Shown: positions 8,800 to 16,061, counted from the first letter of the stretch. The stretch is DNA of 32,944 nucleotides from Candidatus Woesearchaeota archaeon (GCA_019322815.1 JAHWIB010000009.1:1-32944); one strand, 5' to 3'. The notes: generated from the sequence alone by a model not told the origin. Translations and numbers: made by a program.

Positions 8800-10686
8800 A
8801 TGAAACCAAAAACAATACAACAACAAATTGAATATTTACATCAAAAAATAATCAAAGAAGGTAAAATAGTTAGACATGCTAAAGGAATTATTGAAATTGA
8901 AGATCCTAAATCAGGAGATAAAGAAACATTTACACTAGAACAATTAACTGAAAAAGCAGCAGCTGAAGCGCCAAGCTTATGGAAAAGATTATGGAAACCA
9001 GTAGCAGCAGCTGCAGGATTTTTAGCACTTGCATATTATTTAGTAGCAGGAGGATCCCCAGATTGGAAAACAAAAGATACTTATGATATACTTCCTTTTA
9101 AAATAGAAACAAAAGAAGAAGTTCCAAGATCATTAATAAGAAATCCAAATGTGCCTTGGAGTGAAATAGAATCAAATTTAACAGACAGAAGAATGCCAAA
9201 AGAAACAGGCCATAAGGTAAGTTTGTTTCTTCCTTCTTATTCTGGTGAAGAAAGACTAACTATTACTCCAAATAATTTTAATATGGAAGATAAAAGATTT
9301 TTACCAGATGTTCCAAAAGATAAGAAAAATAGAGAATTTATACCTCATTTATTTAGATTAGGTTATGGTGGCAAAATAGGTATTCAAATTTCAGATTATA
9401 AAAACTTAGAAGATGTATTATTGCAATTATTCTTAGGAGAAACAGAAGAACATGATATCATCAGAACTGATAAAATAGTAAAAAGAGATGGAGTATATTC
9501 AACTTATAGAGAGATAAGTTCTAAATCATTAGATGATGAAAACATATATGAACTAGAAATAAGGACTTCTGATCCTCACGGCCCTATTAGTATTACAAGG
9601 ATTCCAGTTTTTAATAAGGGACACTGCAGAAATGAATTATATGTCAGAGAAGCTCTTGTAATACCAAATATATTTGATACGAGAGGAAGAGACCCAGAGA
9701 AATTGCGTCATCACTTAGATCTTTCAGTTGATGTAATGGATACTGCAGAAAATGTTGAAAAATATCCAGATCAAAATGAAAGAGCATATGTTGAAATTGA
9801 AATTCCTGCTCTAAACTTCAAGCAATATACTTTAAGATTTGTAGGTAAAGAAGAAGATAATAGATTTAAATCAGGAGACCCAAACCATAATTATTATACA
9901 CTTATTACAAGATTAAAACTGCATCTTCCTGCAAATGCTCCGCAAGGGCATTATAAAATGATAGTCGGTGCACGTCCAAGTCAAAGAGAATCTAATGATA
10001 TTTTAAAAGAAGTTATGCCAAATGTTGTTGGAAGAGAATTTACAATCTATAAAAATAAACATGGAGTTCCAGTTTCTTTTGATAGATTTAATCAATTCTT
10101 CTTAAAAGAATTAGAAGAAGCTAATCCAGGTGTAGAAGCTCTTGATGAAATAGTTTCAACAGCATGCGAAGAAACAGTTGTTTTATCTACAATGATTGAA
10201 GGAAAGGAACATGGACTTAGATTTAAATTAGGAGATAAAAATCATTATCTTCATGTAAGTAGAATAATTGAAAAAGGAGAAGGAAAAGGAATATTATATA
10301 TGAATGTTAGAATTGATAATTGTGAAGACCCAATCCTCGTTGTAAGAGACAAAACAACTGAAATTAAGATAAGAGACAGAAATTATAAAATATCTATTAT
10401 TGATGATAGTACCCATTATAGAGACGATGATTTGAAAAAACATTATCTTCCAACAATCATGATACAAAGCGCTATTAGTGCTAAACTTCAAGAAGCAGGA
10501 AGAGCATTAATAGAACAAATGAAAGAAGGAGATATGCCTAATAGACCTAAAACAGAAACACAATCAAAAAAAACACCCGAGCCTGCAAAAACACAACCAC
10601 TACCAAATAATGGAACAAAAGTTAAAGATCCATTAGATGTAGGATATCTTAACCCTAAATTGCTTAATGCTTTGTATGAATCCTAA
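8800..10686 (+). CDS. Single-span membrane protein with large soluble domain
   Basis: 628 residues, starting at ATG 8800 behind GGTGA at 8789-8793, which overlaps the upstream stop. Residues 1-60 are cytoplasm-like and charged, ~66-84 are a single membrane span (PVAAAAGFLALAYYLVAGG), and residues 90-580 form a long, probably beta-rich domain, possibly extracytoplasmic. The last ~50 residues are a Pro/Lys/Thr-rich linker ending in LNPKLLNALYES. No sorting motif or known domain is evident. Coupling to the kinase gene suggests they act together at the membrane (inference). It ends convergently, overlapping the next gene by 4 bases. Confidence 0.8.
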   Translation: MKPKTIQQQIEYLHQKIIKEGKIVRHAKGIIEIEDPKSGDKETFTLEQLTEKAAAEAPSLWKRLWKPVAAAAGFLALAYYLVAGGSPDWKTKDTYDILPFKIETKEEVPRSLIRNPNVPWSEIESNLTDRRMPKETGHKVSLFLPSYSGEERLTITPNNFNMEDKRFLPDVPKDKKNREFIPHLFRLGYGGKIGIQISDYKNLEDVLLQLFLGETEEHDIIRTDKIVKRDGVYSTYREISSKSLDDENIYELEIRTSDPHGPISITRIPVFNKGHCRNELYVREALVIPNIFDTRGRDPEKLRHHLDLSVDVMDTAENVEKYPDQNERAYVEIEIPALNFKQYTLRFVGKEEDNRFKSGDPNHNYYTLITRLKLHLPANAPQGHYKMIVGARPSQRESNDILKEVMPNVVGREFTIYKNKHGVPVSFDRFNQFFLKELEEANPGVEALDEIVSTACEETVVLSTMIEGKEHGLRFKLGDKNHYLHVSRIIEKGEGKGILYMNVRIDNCEDPILVVRDKTTEIKIRDRNYKISIIDDSTHYRDDDLKKHYLPTIMIQSAISAKLQEAGRALIEQMKEGDMPNRPKTETQSKKTPEPAKTQPLPNNGTKVKDPLDVGYLNPKLLNALYES

Positions 10687-12575
10687 ATATGGCTGTCAAT
10701 CTCAGCCATTATTTTTTCGCCTAACCTGATTGGATCTGTGGTATTTAGTCTTTCCAAGACTTTTTCCCATCTATATGCTATGCTTCCTTTTTTATCATAG
10801 ATTCTGTCTTTGAATAATGAATCAAAGGCTCCTTGATAATCTCTGTATTCTTTTTGTAATTCTGTAAATCTATCCACAAGAGCTTTGACGTAATCCCTAG
10901 CAAATTTCCTGATATCAGAAACTAATTCTTTTCTATTTATAACAGGCATTGCATATGCTTCTGTAAATCCGCTTAAAGCAGTTGTATAATCTCCAAAAGA
11001 AGACGTATTCTCAGCATTTATTAAATCAACAGGCAATCCCTCTTCTTCTATAATAACCTCATCTCCATCATCAAAATGAATTACTTTATTGTTATCGGCC
11101 CTTCCTGTTACCATGCTGACAACAGCTGCCTCTCCTAATAATTTGGCAAATCTAGCAGCATATTCTTTATTTTCAAATCTTGAAGCAGGAATCTTGTCAG
11201 TTGCAATTCCATCAATGTAATCCCTTTCAAAATATATTAAAGGGACTTCAACTCCATCAATTGTTTCATAGATATCATCTGTAGTTATTGGCAATAATTT
11301 CATTCCTAACTGCTCGCAAGCATTCCATCTGTCAAGAGTATATCTTTTATACTCATCAGCATACCAAAATGCCTTGTAAACATCTTTTTCTTCACCTGAC
11401 TGCAGCCGTTCAACTGCACCAAATTTCTGCAGCCTGATCATTCTTTTTCTTTCTTTTTCCTCTCCTTCAACTTTAAAAGATACAATATAAACTTCTCTCC
11501 TTCCAGGCATAGTTTCTCTTTTTGACAAAGACCCGATGACTCTTCCTACATTGATATATTCAATGTCATCATGCTCTCTTCTAAAATTAAGGATGATGCT
11601 TCTTACCTTTTCATCATAGATCTTTTCTTCTTCAGGCATCACTTTGCTAAAAATAGAATCAAAGATAACTTCCCCATTTTCTATTCTTGCTCCTGGCAGC
11701 CACTGGATGTGCATATAAAATTCACATCCTAATCCCAATAAATCTTCTTCTGAAATCTCTTCATCATGCTCTCCTATTAATCTTGAGAACATTGCCTTTC
11801 TCCATTCTTCGTTCTCAAGTTCATCTTTTCTAAATTCAGATTTTACAGAACACCAGAATTTTGATTTAAGCGCTTCATAATAAAACCTTATCTTTTTTCC
11901 ATCCCATCCTGTAAAATCATCATCCTTATATTCGTTTAGATTAAAGGAATCTTCAGCCATGAAAAATCTTATCTCATTATTGCCGCATGAATTTATGTCG
12001 CAGCAGTATTTGTTTATTTCTTGCAGATGCCTGGCCAGCTCTTTGTTATCTAATTCTCCTAGTTTTTCAAATTCTTCAAAAGTCAGCCATCTTATTCCTG
12101 TTTCCATACTATGATAATATATTGGTCTGCATCCTATGGATCCTTTAGCCCCTTTAATCATCTCCTTCATTTCTTCTACTGTCTTGGGAAGATAATTTAT
12201 TCTCCATAACTCTCCTCGTTTTTTTATCGCATCCCTTACTCTTGGATCCAGGACTCCTAAAAACTTTATTTTTTCCTTTGAGATAATCTCCTGCAGTAAT
12301 TCATCTGCTTCAAAAGCCAGATCTATCTTCTCAGGCCTTATCAGAACAGTATCTTTCCTCATATGCAGAGGGACCAATGTATCTATCAGTCTGTCTTCTA
12401 AATCTTCATCATATTTTCCATAGGCTTTGTTCATATAATCTAAAAGAAGGTCTCCGTGAGTTCCTGGACCAGAAATTATAACATTCTCTGTTGGAAAAGC
12501 ATTTGCTTTAACATTCTTTAAACTACCATCTTCATTCCTTGCTAAAGGATGATCTCCTATTACTTTAATTAGCAT
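10683..12575 (-). CDS. Large hypothetical protein, possible divergent kinase fold
   Basis: 630 residues, leftward, convergent with the operon above. Residues 1-340 have no recognised motif. Residues ~340-600 weakly suggest a protein-kinase-like fold: a basic strand RKRMIRLQKF (377-386), a hinge-like VPLIYFERDYIDG (444-456), GRADNNK (491-497) where kinases have the HRD...N loop, and PVDLINAE (515-522) at the DFG position. This is a pattern-level guess, and the family is unknown to me. The stretch between is rich in Glu/Asp. A possible SD, AGAGGG, lies about 9 bases before ATG 12575. Functional link to the upstream block is unproven. Confidence 0.75.
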   Translation of the reverse strand: MLIKVIGDHPLARNEDGSLKNVKANAFPTENVIISGPGTHGDLLLDYMNKAYGKYDEDLEDRLIDTLVPLHMRKDTVLIRPEKIDLAFEADELLQEIISKEKIKFLGVLDPRVRDAIKKRGELWRINYLPKTVEEMKEMIKGAKGSIGCRPIYYHSMETGIRWLTFEEFEKLGELDNKELARHLQEINKYCCDINSCGNNEIRFFMAEDSFNLNEYKDDDFTGWDGKKIRFYYEALKSKFWCSVKSEFRKDELENEEWRKAMFSRLIGEHDEEISEEDLLGLGCEFYMHIQWLPGARIENGEVIFDSIFSKVMPEEEKIYDEKVRSIILNFRREHDDIEYINVGRVIGSLSKRETMPGRREVYIVSFKVEGEEKERKRMIRLQKFGAVERLQSGEEKDVYKAFWYADEYKRYTLDRWNACEQLGMKLLPITTDDIYETIDGVEVPLIYFERDYIDGIATDKIPASRFENKEYAARFAKLLGEAAVVSMVTGRADNNKVIHFDDGDEVIIEEEGLPVDLINAENTSSFGDYTTALSGFTEAYAMPVINRKELVSDIRKFARDYVKALVDRFTELQKEYRDYQGAFDSLFKDRIYDKKGSIAYRWEKVLERLNTTDPIRLGEKIMAEIDSHI

Positions 12576-12631
12576 TATCTCTACCCTCTAAAGTAAGTCT
12601 TAAGTTATTTAAAAGAATAATGCTATTTAAG

Positions 12632-12640
12632 CATATAAAG
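12632..12640 (-). promoter_or_regulatory. Possible TATA box for 10683-12575 gene
   Basis: On the minus strand this reads CTTTATATG, about 60 bases before ATG 12575, which would give a leader of roughly 35 bases containing AGAGGG. A second AT-rich candidate, CTTTTAAATAAC, lies at 12604-12615. Confidence 0.35.
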
Positions 12641-12666
12641 GAATGTTGTAGCTGTTAGAACAACTT

Positions 12667-13548
12667 TTAAAACTTATAACCAATCAATCTATAAATCAGC
12701 TTGGCTGCCATGAAATCACAGCTTTTATCATTATTTGGAGCTAATTCTACTGCATCAAAACCAACAACATTTTTCTTTTTAAAGACCTGCTTTAGGAAAT
12801 CAATAACTTGATACCATAATAATCCTCCTGGCTCTGGTGTTCCTGTTGCTGACATTATAGAAGGATCAAAGACATCCAAGTCAATTGTTATGAAGACATT
12901 ATTTGATAATAGATTAATTGCTTTGTCAAACCATTTATTGTTATTATAGATATCTTTTGCCCAGAAGATATTTGATCTTTTAGATTCTGGAATCTCTTCT
13001 TCACTCATGCTTCTGATTCCAACCTGGACTGTTTTGCTGCAGAACTCCCTTATCCTTTTCATAACACATGCATGAGAATATTTTGATAAAGGGCTTTTAT
13101 CTTCTTCTCCAATATACCACTTGTCTCTTAGATCTGAATGAGCATCCAACTGCAATACAGACAAATCCTTGTATTTTTCTTTCAAAGCTTTTGCCAGTCC
13201 TGATGATATTGAATGTTCTCCTCCAAGCATCACGATGAATTTATTGTCTTTGATTAATTGTCTGCAGTTATTATAAACACTTTCAGCCATCTTTTCTGGC
13301 TTTGGTTCTGATTTCAATGTATGTAGTGTGCAGATTCCAGCTTTAAAATTATTCTTTTTCAGTTCTTCATCATAAAATTCCATGTGCTGTGATGCTTTTA
13401 TGATGGCAGAAGGGCCTTTTTCTGTTCCTTTTCCATATGAAACAGTTCCTCCATAAGGCACAGGAAGAATAACTGCCTTGGATTTAGCATACTCTGAATA
13501 AGCTTCTTCTAAGCATGCAAAATTCTTTGGAAATCTTATTTGGTTCAT
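12667..13548 (-). CDS. speB: Agmatinase (ureohydrolase family)
   Basis: 293 residues, normal length for the family. Agmatinase hydrolyses agmatine to putrescine and urea at a binuclear Mn centre; arginase or formiminoglutamase are alternatives within the same fold. Metal ligands are visible: GGEHS (His112), DAHSD (Asp135, His137, Asp139) and DLDVFDPS (Asp223, Asp225), with the substrate-side SHACVMK and TGTPEPGG motifs intact. Archaeal members usually act in polyamine synthesis from arginine via agmatine. It starts 2 bases after the HEPN gene stop and is likely transcribed with that pair, an unusual partnership. Its own promoter is not evident. Confidence 0.88.
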   Translation of the reverse strand: MNQIRFPKNFACLEEAYSEYAKSKAVILPVPYGGTVSYGKGTEKGPSAIIKASQHMEFYDEELKKNNFKAGICTLHTLKSEPKPEKMAESVYNNCRQLIKDNKFIVMLGGEHSISSGLAKALKEKYKDLSVLQLDAHSDLRDKWYIGEEDKSPLSKYSHACVMKRIREFCSKTVQVGIRSMSEEEIPESKRSNIFWAKDIYNNNKWFDKAINLLSNNVFITIDLDVFDPSIMSATGTPEPGGLLWYQVIDFLKQVFKKKNVVGFDAVELAPNNDKSCDFMAAKLIYRLIGYKF

Positions 13549-13550
13549 AT

Positions 13551-13967
13551 TTAATCTTCCTTCAAATATTTTTCACAAAGCTTTTTCTTCATGGCAAAGA
13601 TCTTATTAATTATCTCCTTGCCTTGTTTGAATTCAACTTTCTTTCCATAATAATTTATACTATTTCTTATATATCTTAATCTGTCAAATTCATGATAATC
13701 AAAATCTTTGAGAATATCCTTTAACAATTCACCCATACAAATATGTGAGAGCACTTTGTAGCCATAGGAAATACAAATTGATTCCAGAATTTCACGCAGA
13801 GAATCATATGCAAGCGATACGTAGGCTGAAATGTTTTGTTCATTTATTTGAGCTGTTTTAACAGTTGTTTCTTTAATATTAGACATCTCTATCACAGATT
13901 TGATTAGTTCTTTATCTATATTTGTTTTCTTTATTAAATTTTTTTTAAAGCAGTCATCTAAATCCAT
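13551..13967 (-). CDS. HEPN-domain protein (partner of MNT)
   Basis: 138 residues, all-helical, fitting the HEPN fold that pairs with MNT nucleotidyltransferases as toxin or toxin-like RNase. The signature region is RLRYIRNSINYYG (96-108). In HepT-type toxins this site reads RX4HXY; here the His position is Tyr106, followed by Tyr107, so the classical catalytic His is missing. It overlaps the upstream MNT gene by 10 bases. RNase activity is doubtful; Tyr106/Tyr107 are possible modification targets (inference). Confidence 0.75.
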   Translation of the reverse strand: MDLDDCFKKNLIKKTNIDKELIKSVIEMSNIKETTVKTAQINEQNISAYVSLAYDSLREILESICISYGYKVLSHICMGELLKDILKDFDYHEFDRLRYIRNSINYYGKKVEFKQGKEIINKIFAMKKKLCEKYLKED

Positions 13968-14482
13968 TTTACTTTGCCTTGTATTGTTATCCCATTTAAT
14001 ATATTATTTATAAGGTGCTCATTCTTTAGTTCTTTAATCTTTTTTACAACAAATAATTGCAGTTTTCTGTTTATCTTTTTTTCAAACTTATCTTTTTCTG
14101 TAAATTCCTTTTTTCCTTCAGAAATAATAAGCAAGTCAAAATCACTTGTTTCTGTATCTTCTCCTCTTGAGGCAGAGCCGAACAAAACAATTGCGGGCTT
14201 AAGGTAATATTGATTCAGTTCTTCAATGAGTTTTGAATCCTTAATCTTCCTTATATTATAGAAAATTTTTAGATCTTTGTAAAAATCATTTTCTAAATTT
14301 GATTTATACAGATTTAATATTCTTTCTTTCCTTTCTTTAAGCAGACCTTTTTTCACTAAATCTTTCAATTCTTTGCTTGCAGTTGCAGGAGAAATCTTCA
14401 GAATTCTGGCGGTTTCTCTGACATTAAATTCTCTGCTTGGCTCTTCAAAAAAAATCCTTAATATGTTTAATTTTTTGAACAT
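13958..14482 (-). CDS. wHTH-MNT nucleotidyltransferase (antitoxin-like)
   Basis: 174 residues. Residues ~1-60 are a winged helix (FNVRETARILKISPATASKELKDL). Residues ~90-174 are a minimal nucleotidyltransferase of the Pol beta superfamily: FGSASRGEDTETSDFDLLI (101-119) has the GSxxRG and DxD (Asp114, Asp116) motifs. The usual third acidic residue on the next strand is absent (KLQLFVV, 140-146). MNT proteins paired with HEPN act as antitoxins, sometimes by AMPylating the HEPN partner. The start ATG lies inside one of two palindromic operator-like sites, and its own HTH probably autoregulates the operon. Confidence 0.82.
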   Translation of the reverse strand: MFKKLNILRIFFEEPSREFNVRETARILKISPATASKELKDLVKKGLLKERKERILNLYKSNLENDFYKDLKIFYNIRKIKDSKLIEELNQYYLKPAIVLFGSASRGEDTETSDFDLLIISEGKKEFTEKDKFEKKINRKLQLFVVKKIKELKNEHLINNILNGITIQGKVKWI

Positions 14483-14507
14483 TTGTTTAAAATAATGAAC
14501 ACTTGTT
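14478..14507. promoter_or_regulatory. Tandem operator-like palindromes
   Basis: AACATTTGTT (14478-14487) and AACACTTGTT (14498-14507) both fit the palindrome AACANNTGTT and sit exactly 20 bases apart, about two helical turns. The first covers the start codon of the MNT gene and the second abuts its TATA box. A symmetric binder, most simply the winged-helix MNT protein itself, would block initiation. Confidence 0.6.
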
Positions 14508-14515
14508 TAAAAATC
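14507..14515 (-). promoter_or_regulatory. TATA box for MNT-HEPN-agmatinase operon
   Basis: GATTTTTAAA on the minus strand is centred about 28 bases before ATG 14482, predicting a leaderless transcript. Confidence 0.5.
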
Positions 14516-14526
14516 TTTCTATTTCT

Positions 14527-15189
14527 CTAAGCTGCTTTGTCATTCATCGGAGCATGCATTGTTTTCAATGTAGTTGAAAACATTGCTCCAAATGCAGAAC
14601 TTTGGTCTCCAAAGCCCATTATCTTTAATTTTGCAGTGTATAGTAAATTCTGCGTTCTGTCATAAAGGCTGAATTTTGTCATCTCCATCTCTTCAAATGA
14701 CACTGCACTCATTCCAGATGTCATCATCGGAGAGCCTATTAGGAAATTCATCATCGTTTTTCTTCCATAGTTATCTAACTCTTCACTGGAAACTATATTT
14801 CTTTCTGCTTGTCCAGCTTGATGCTTTTCCAAAACATTCTCATATCCAATAGATTGGTAAAATTCATCATTTCCTTTGATATTTGACTTGTAGATAAATC
14901 CAGAGAAATTACTAAATTTTATTTGATCATAAACTCCTGAACCTTGAAGGCCTCTATATTCATCTTTTCTTGCTTTTCTATAGATGTCTTTTGTCTTAAC
15001 TTTAGGTTTTTTGGTTTTTTTTGTTTTTGTTTCTTTTTTAGCTTCTTTCTTTACAACTGCATCAATGCTCTGCTTTATTTCTCTTTTGTTTTGTTTTTCT
15101 AATAGTTTTACTACATGTTCTTCTAGAACTAAATCTTTTTTAGGATTTAATTTAGGTTTTGTTTTTTTTGCTCTTTTTTTTGTTTTCAT
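14527..15189 (-). CDS. Lys-rich hypothetical protein with riboswitch-like leader
   Basis: 220 residues from ATG 15189, chosen because GAGGT lies about 9 bases upstream; the in-frame GTG at 15237 falls inside the structured leader. Residues 1-75 are extremely Lys-rich (KTKKTKKPKVKTK), probably disordered and nucleic-acid or surface binding. Residues ~80-220 look globular, with a Met-rich patch (GSPMMTSGMSAVSFEEMEM). No cobalamin-related motif is visible. It is preceded by a ~90-base leader holding the cobalamin-riboswitch-like element and by its own TATA box. Function unknown. Confidence 0.72.
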   Translation of the reverse strand: MKTKKRAKKTKPKLNPKKDLVLEEHVVKLLEKQNKREIKQSIDAVVKKEAKKETKTKKTKKPKVKTKDIYRKARKDEYRGLQGSGVYDQIKFSNFSGFIYKSNIKGNDEFYQSIGYENVLEKHQAGQAERNIVSSEELDNYGRKTMMNFLIGSPMMTSGMSAVSFEEMEMTKFSLYDRTQNLLYTAKLKIMGFGDQSSAFGAMFSTTLKTMHAPMNDKAA

Positions 15190-15217
15190 CTGGACATACC
15201 TCGATCCTTTATAATTA

Positions 15218-15278
15218 AGCAAGTATTCCGACTTCACGGCTGCGGGCCAGTTTAGGGTTTTAACCTAATTTCCTTGCT
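15218..15278 (-). ncRNA. Compact cobalamin-riboswitch-like leader
   Basis: On the minus strand, in order: closing arm AGCAAG, GGAA, hairpin TTAGG/CCTAA around TTAAAAC, core CTGGCCCGCAGCCGTGA, B12-box-like AAGTCGGAATACTTGC, whose end supplies the pairing arm CTTGCT. The core matches the riboswitch consensus CTGnCCCGCnrCTGTgA, and the box resembles the E. coli btuB box AAGCCCGAAGACCTGC. The peripheral stems P7-P11 and the GCCACTG segment are absent, so it would be a minimal form. GC content here is far above the surrounding leader. An alternative reading is an unrelated four-way junction: CTG/CAG and CCG/CGG hairpins can also form. Confidence 0.45.
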
Positions 15279-15304
15279 AGATAATATTTTAGAAATAAAT
15301 CTAA

Positions 15305-15312
15305 TATATAAA
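15305..15312 (-). promoter_or_regulatory. TATA box for Lys-rich gene
   Basis: TTTATATA on the minus strand; a start 25 bases downstream (~15283) would put the first transcribed bases just ahead of the leader RNA element. Confidence 0.55.
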
Positions 15313-15337
15313 TTTTTTTATATAAAATTTGTGAAGA

Positions 15338-15347
15338 TTTAAAAATA
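15338..15347 (+). promoter_or_regulatory. TATA box for two-HTH regulator
   Basis: TTTAAAAATA is centred 26 bases before ATG 15369, predicting a leaderless transcript. A further candidate TTTTATATAAAA lies at 15316-15327. Confidence 0.5.
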
Positions 15348-15368
15348 AACTGTATTTCTCAAAAAAAT

Positions 15369-15842
15369 ATGCCAAATACAAGCCCAGAAAAAGTAGCTAA
15401 GATCAGGGATTTATTTCCTCAGTATGATAAAGGAGAGCTGACTACAAGAGAGATAGCTGAGATAGTAGGAGTCAGCACTCCAACTGCAAGAGGATACCTT
15501 TCTAGGATTGCAAGAGGCCTATCTATAGATGATTATTTGAAGCCAGCAAACGGGCATTATGAACAAGAAAGACAAAATTCAACTTATAGACGATTAAATC
15601 CTAAAAACAGATGTGTAAGTGATTTGATAGTCAAAGGATTGGAGGAATTAGATATAACAAGTTCAGAGCTTGCAAGAAGAGTAAATATCTCAAAGCAGCG
15701 TATGTCTTATTATGCAACTGGAAAAACTATGCCTCCTCAGGATGTTTTTAAAAAGATATGCCAGGAATTTGGCATTCCTTATGAAAATTTAGATCAACCT
15801 CTTAAGAGGCATTACAGGATATTTGATTTGCGTTCTGTATAA
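15369..15842 (+). CDS. Two-HTH DNA-binding protein
   Basis: 157 residues. Residues ~8-48 (YDKGELTTREIAEIVGVSTP) form one HTH of the resolvase/sigma-like type. Residues ~82-140 form an XRE/Cro-type HTH (ELARRVNISKQRMSYYATGKTMP). The linker around 60-80 is polar. No enzymatic domain is present, so it is likely a transcription regulator; targets are unknown. It is divergent from the Lys-rich gene and its leader RNA, so it could regulate that gene or itself. Confidence 0.8.
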   Translation: MPNTSPEKVAKIRDLFPQYDKGELTTREIAEIVGVSTPTARGYLSRIARGLSIDDYLKPANGHYEQERQNSTYRRLNPKNRCVSDLIVKGLEELDITSSELARRVNISKQRMSYYATGKTMPPQDVFKKICQEFGIPYENLDQPLKRHYRIFDLRSV

Positions 15843-15850
15843 GATTTTCT

Positions 15851-15866
15851 AAAAAAATAAAAAAAA
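15851..15866 (-). terminator. Oligo-T terminator of mini-gene
   Basis: On the minus strand two T runs (8 and 7) lie 18-33 bases after the stop of the 15-codon gene, typical of archaeal termination. Confidence 0.5.
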
Positions 15867-15883
15867 GTAAAAATTAAATCTAT

Positions 15884-15931
15884 TTAATCATCGCTGTCAA
15901 AATCATCATAATCATCATCGCCGTACATCAT
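15884..15931 (-). CDS. 15-residue acidic microprotein
   Basis: Reads MMYGDDDYDDFDSDD then TAA: nine Asp in 15 residues. It has the strongest ribosome binding site in the window, GGAGGTG at 15937-15943, spaced normally from ATG 15931, and is followed by oligo-T. If transcription begins near 15973, the leader also holds a 6-bp hairpin (15947-15964). Such a short acidic peptide could be a regulatory leader peptide, a metal-binding or antitoxin-like peptide, or chance. Role unknown. Confidence 0.45.
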   Translation of the reverse strand: MMYGDDDYDDFDSDD

Positions 15932-15946
15932 TTTTGCACCTCCAAA

Positions 15947-15964
15947 CCATCTTTAAATAGATGG
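15947..15964. repeat. Inverted repeat around TTTAAA
   Basis: CCATCT-TTAAAT-AGATGG has perfect 6-base arms. Its centre TTTAAA resembles a TATA box and lies about 24 bases before ATG 15931 (minus) and about 26 bases before ATG 15981 (plus, an 11-codon frame). It may be a bidirectional promoter, an operator or an RNA hairpin. Confidence 0.4.
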
Positions 15965-16061
15965 CTGTTGTTCTAAAAAAATGGCTGATGAAGGATTATA
16001 TCTTAGAATTAGATAATATATGCTAGTGGAAGATATATTTAAATCTTTCTAATCCTAAAAA

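Noticed and set aside
1..12575. Integrated virus or plasmid
   Set aside because: No integrase, capsid, terminase, replication protein, attachment repeat or flanking tRNA is visible, and base composition matches the rest; kept only as an alternative.
14984..15214. Plus-strand open frame opposite the Lys-rich gene
   Set aside because: Its hydrophobic, Phe-rich composition is the expected antisense shadow of Lys-rich codons; no promoter or SD supports it.
15983..16020. Possible C/D-box RNA (TGATGA after GGC)
   Set aside because: No matching D box (CTGA) at a suitable distance and no kink-turn pairing visible.
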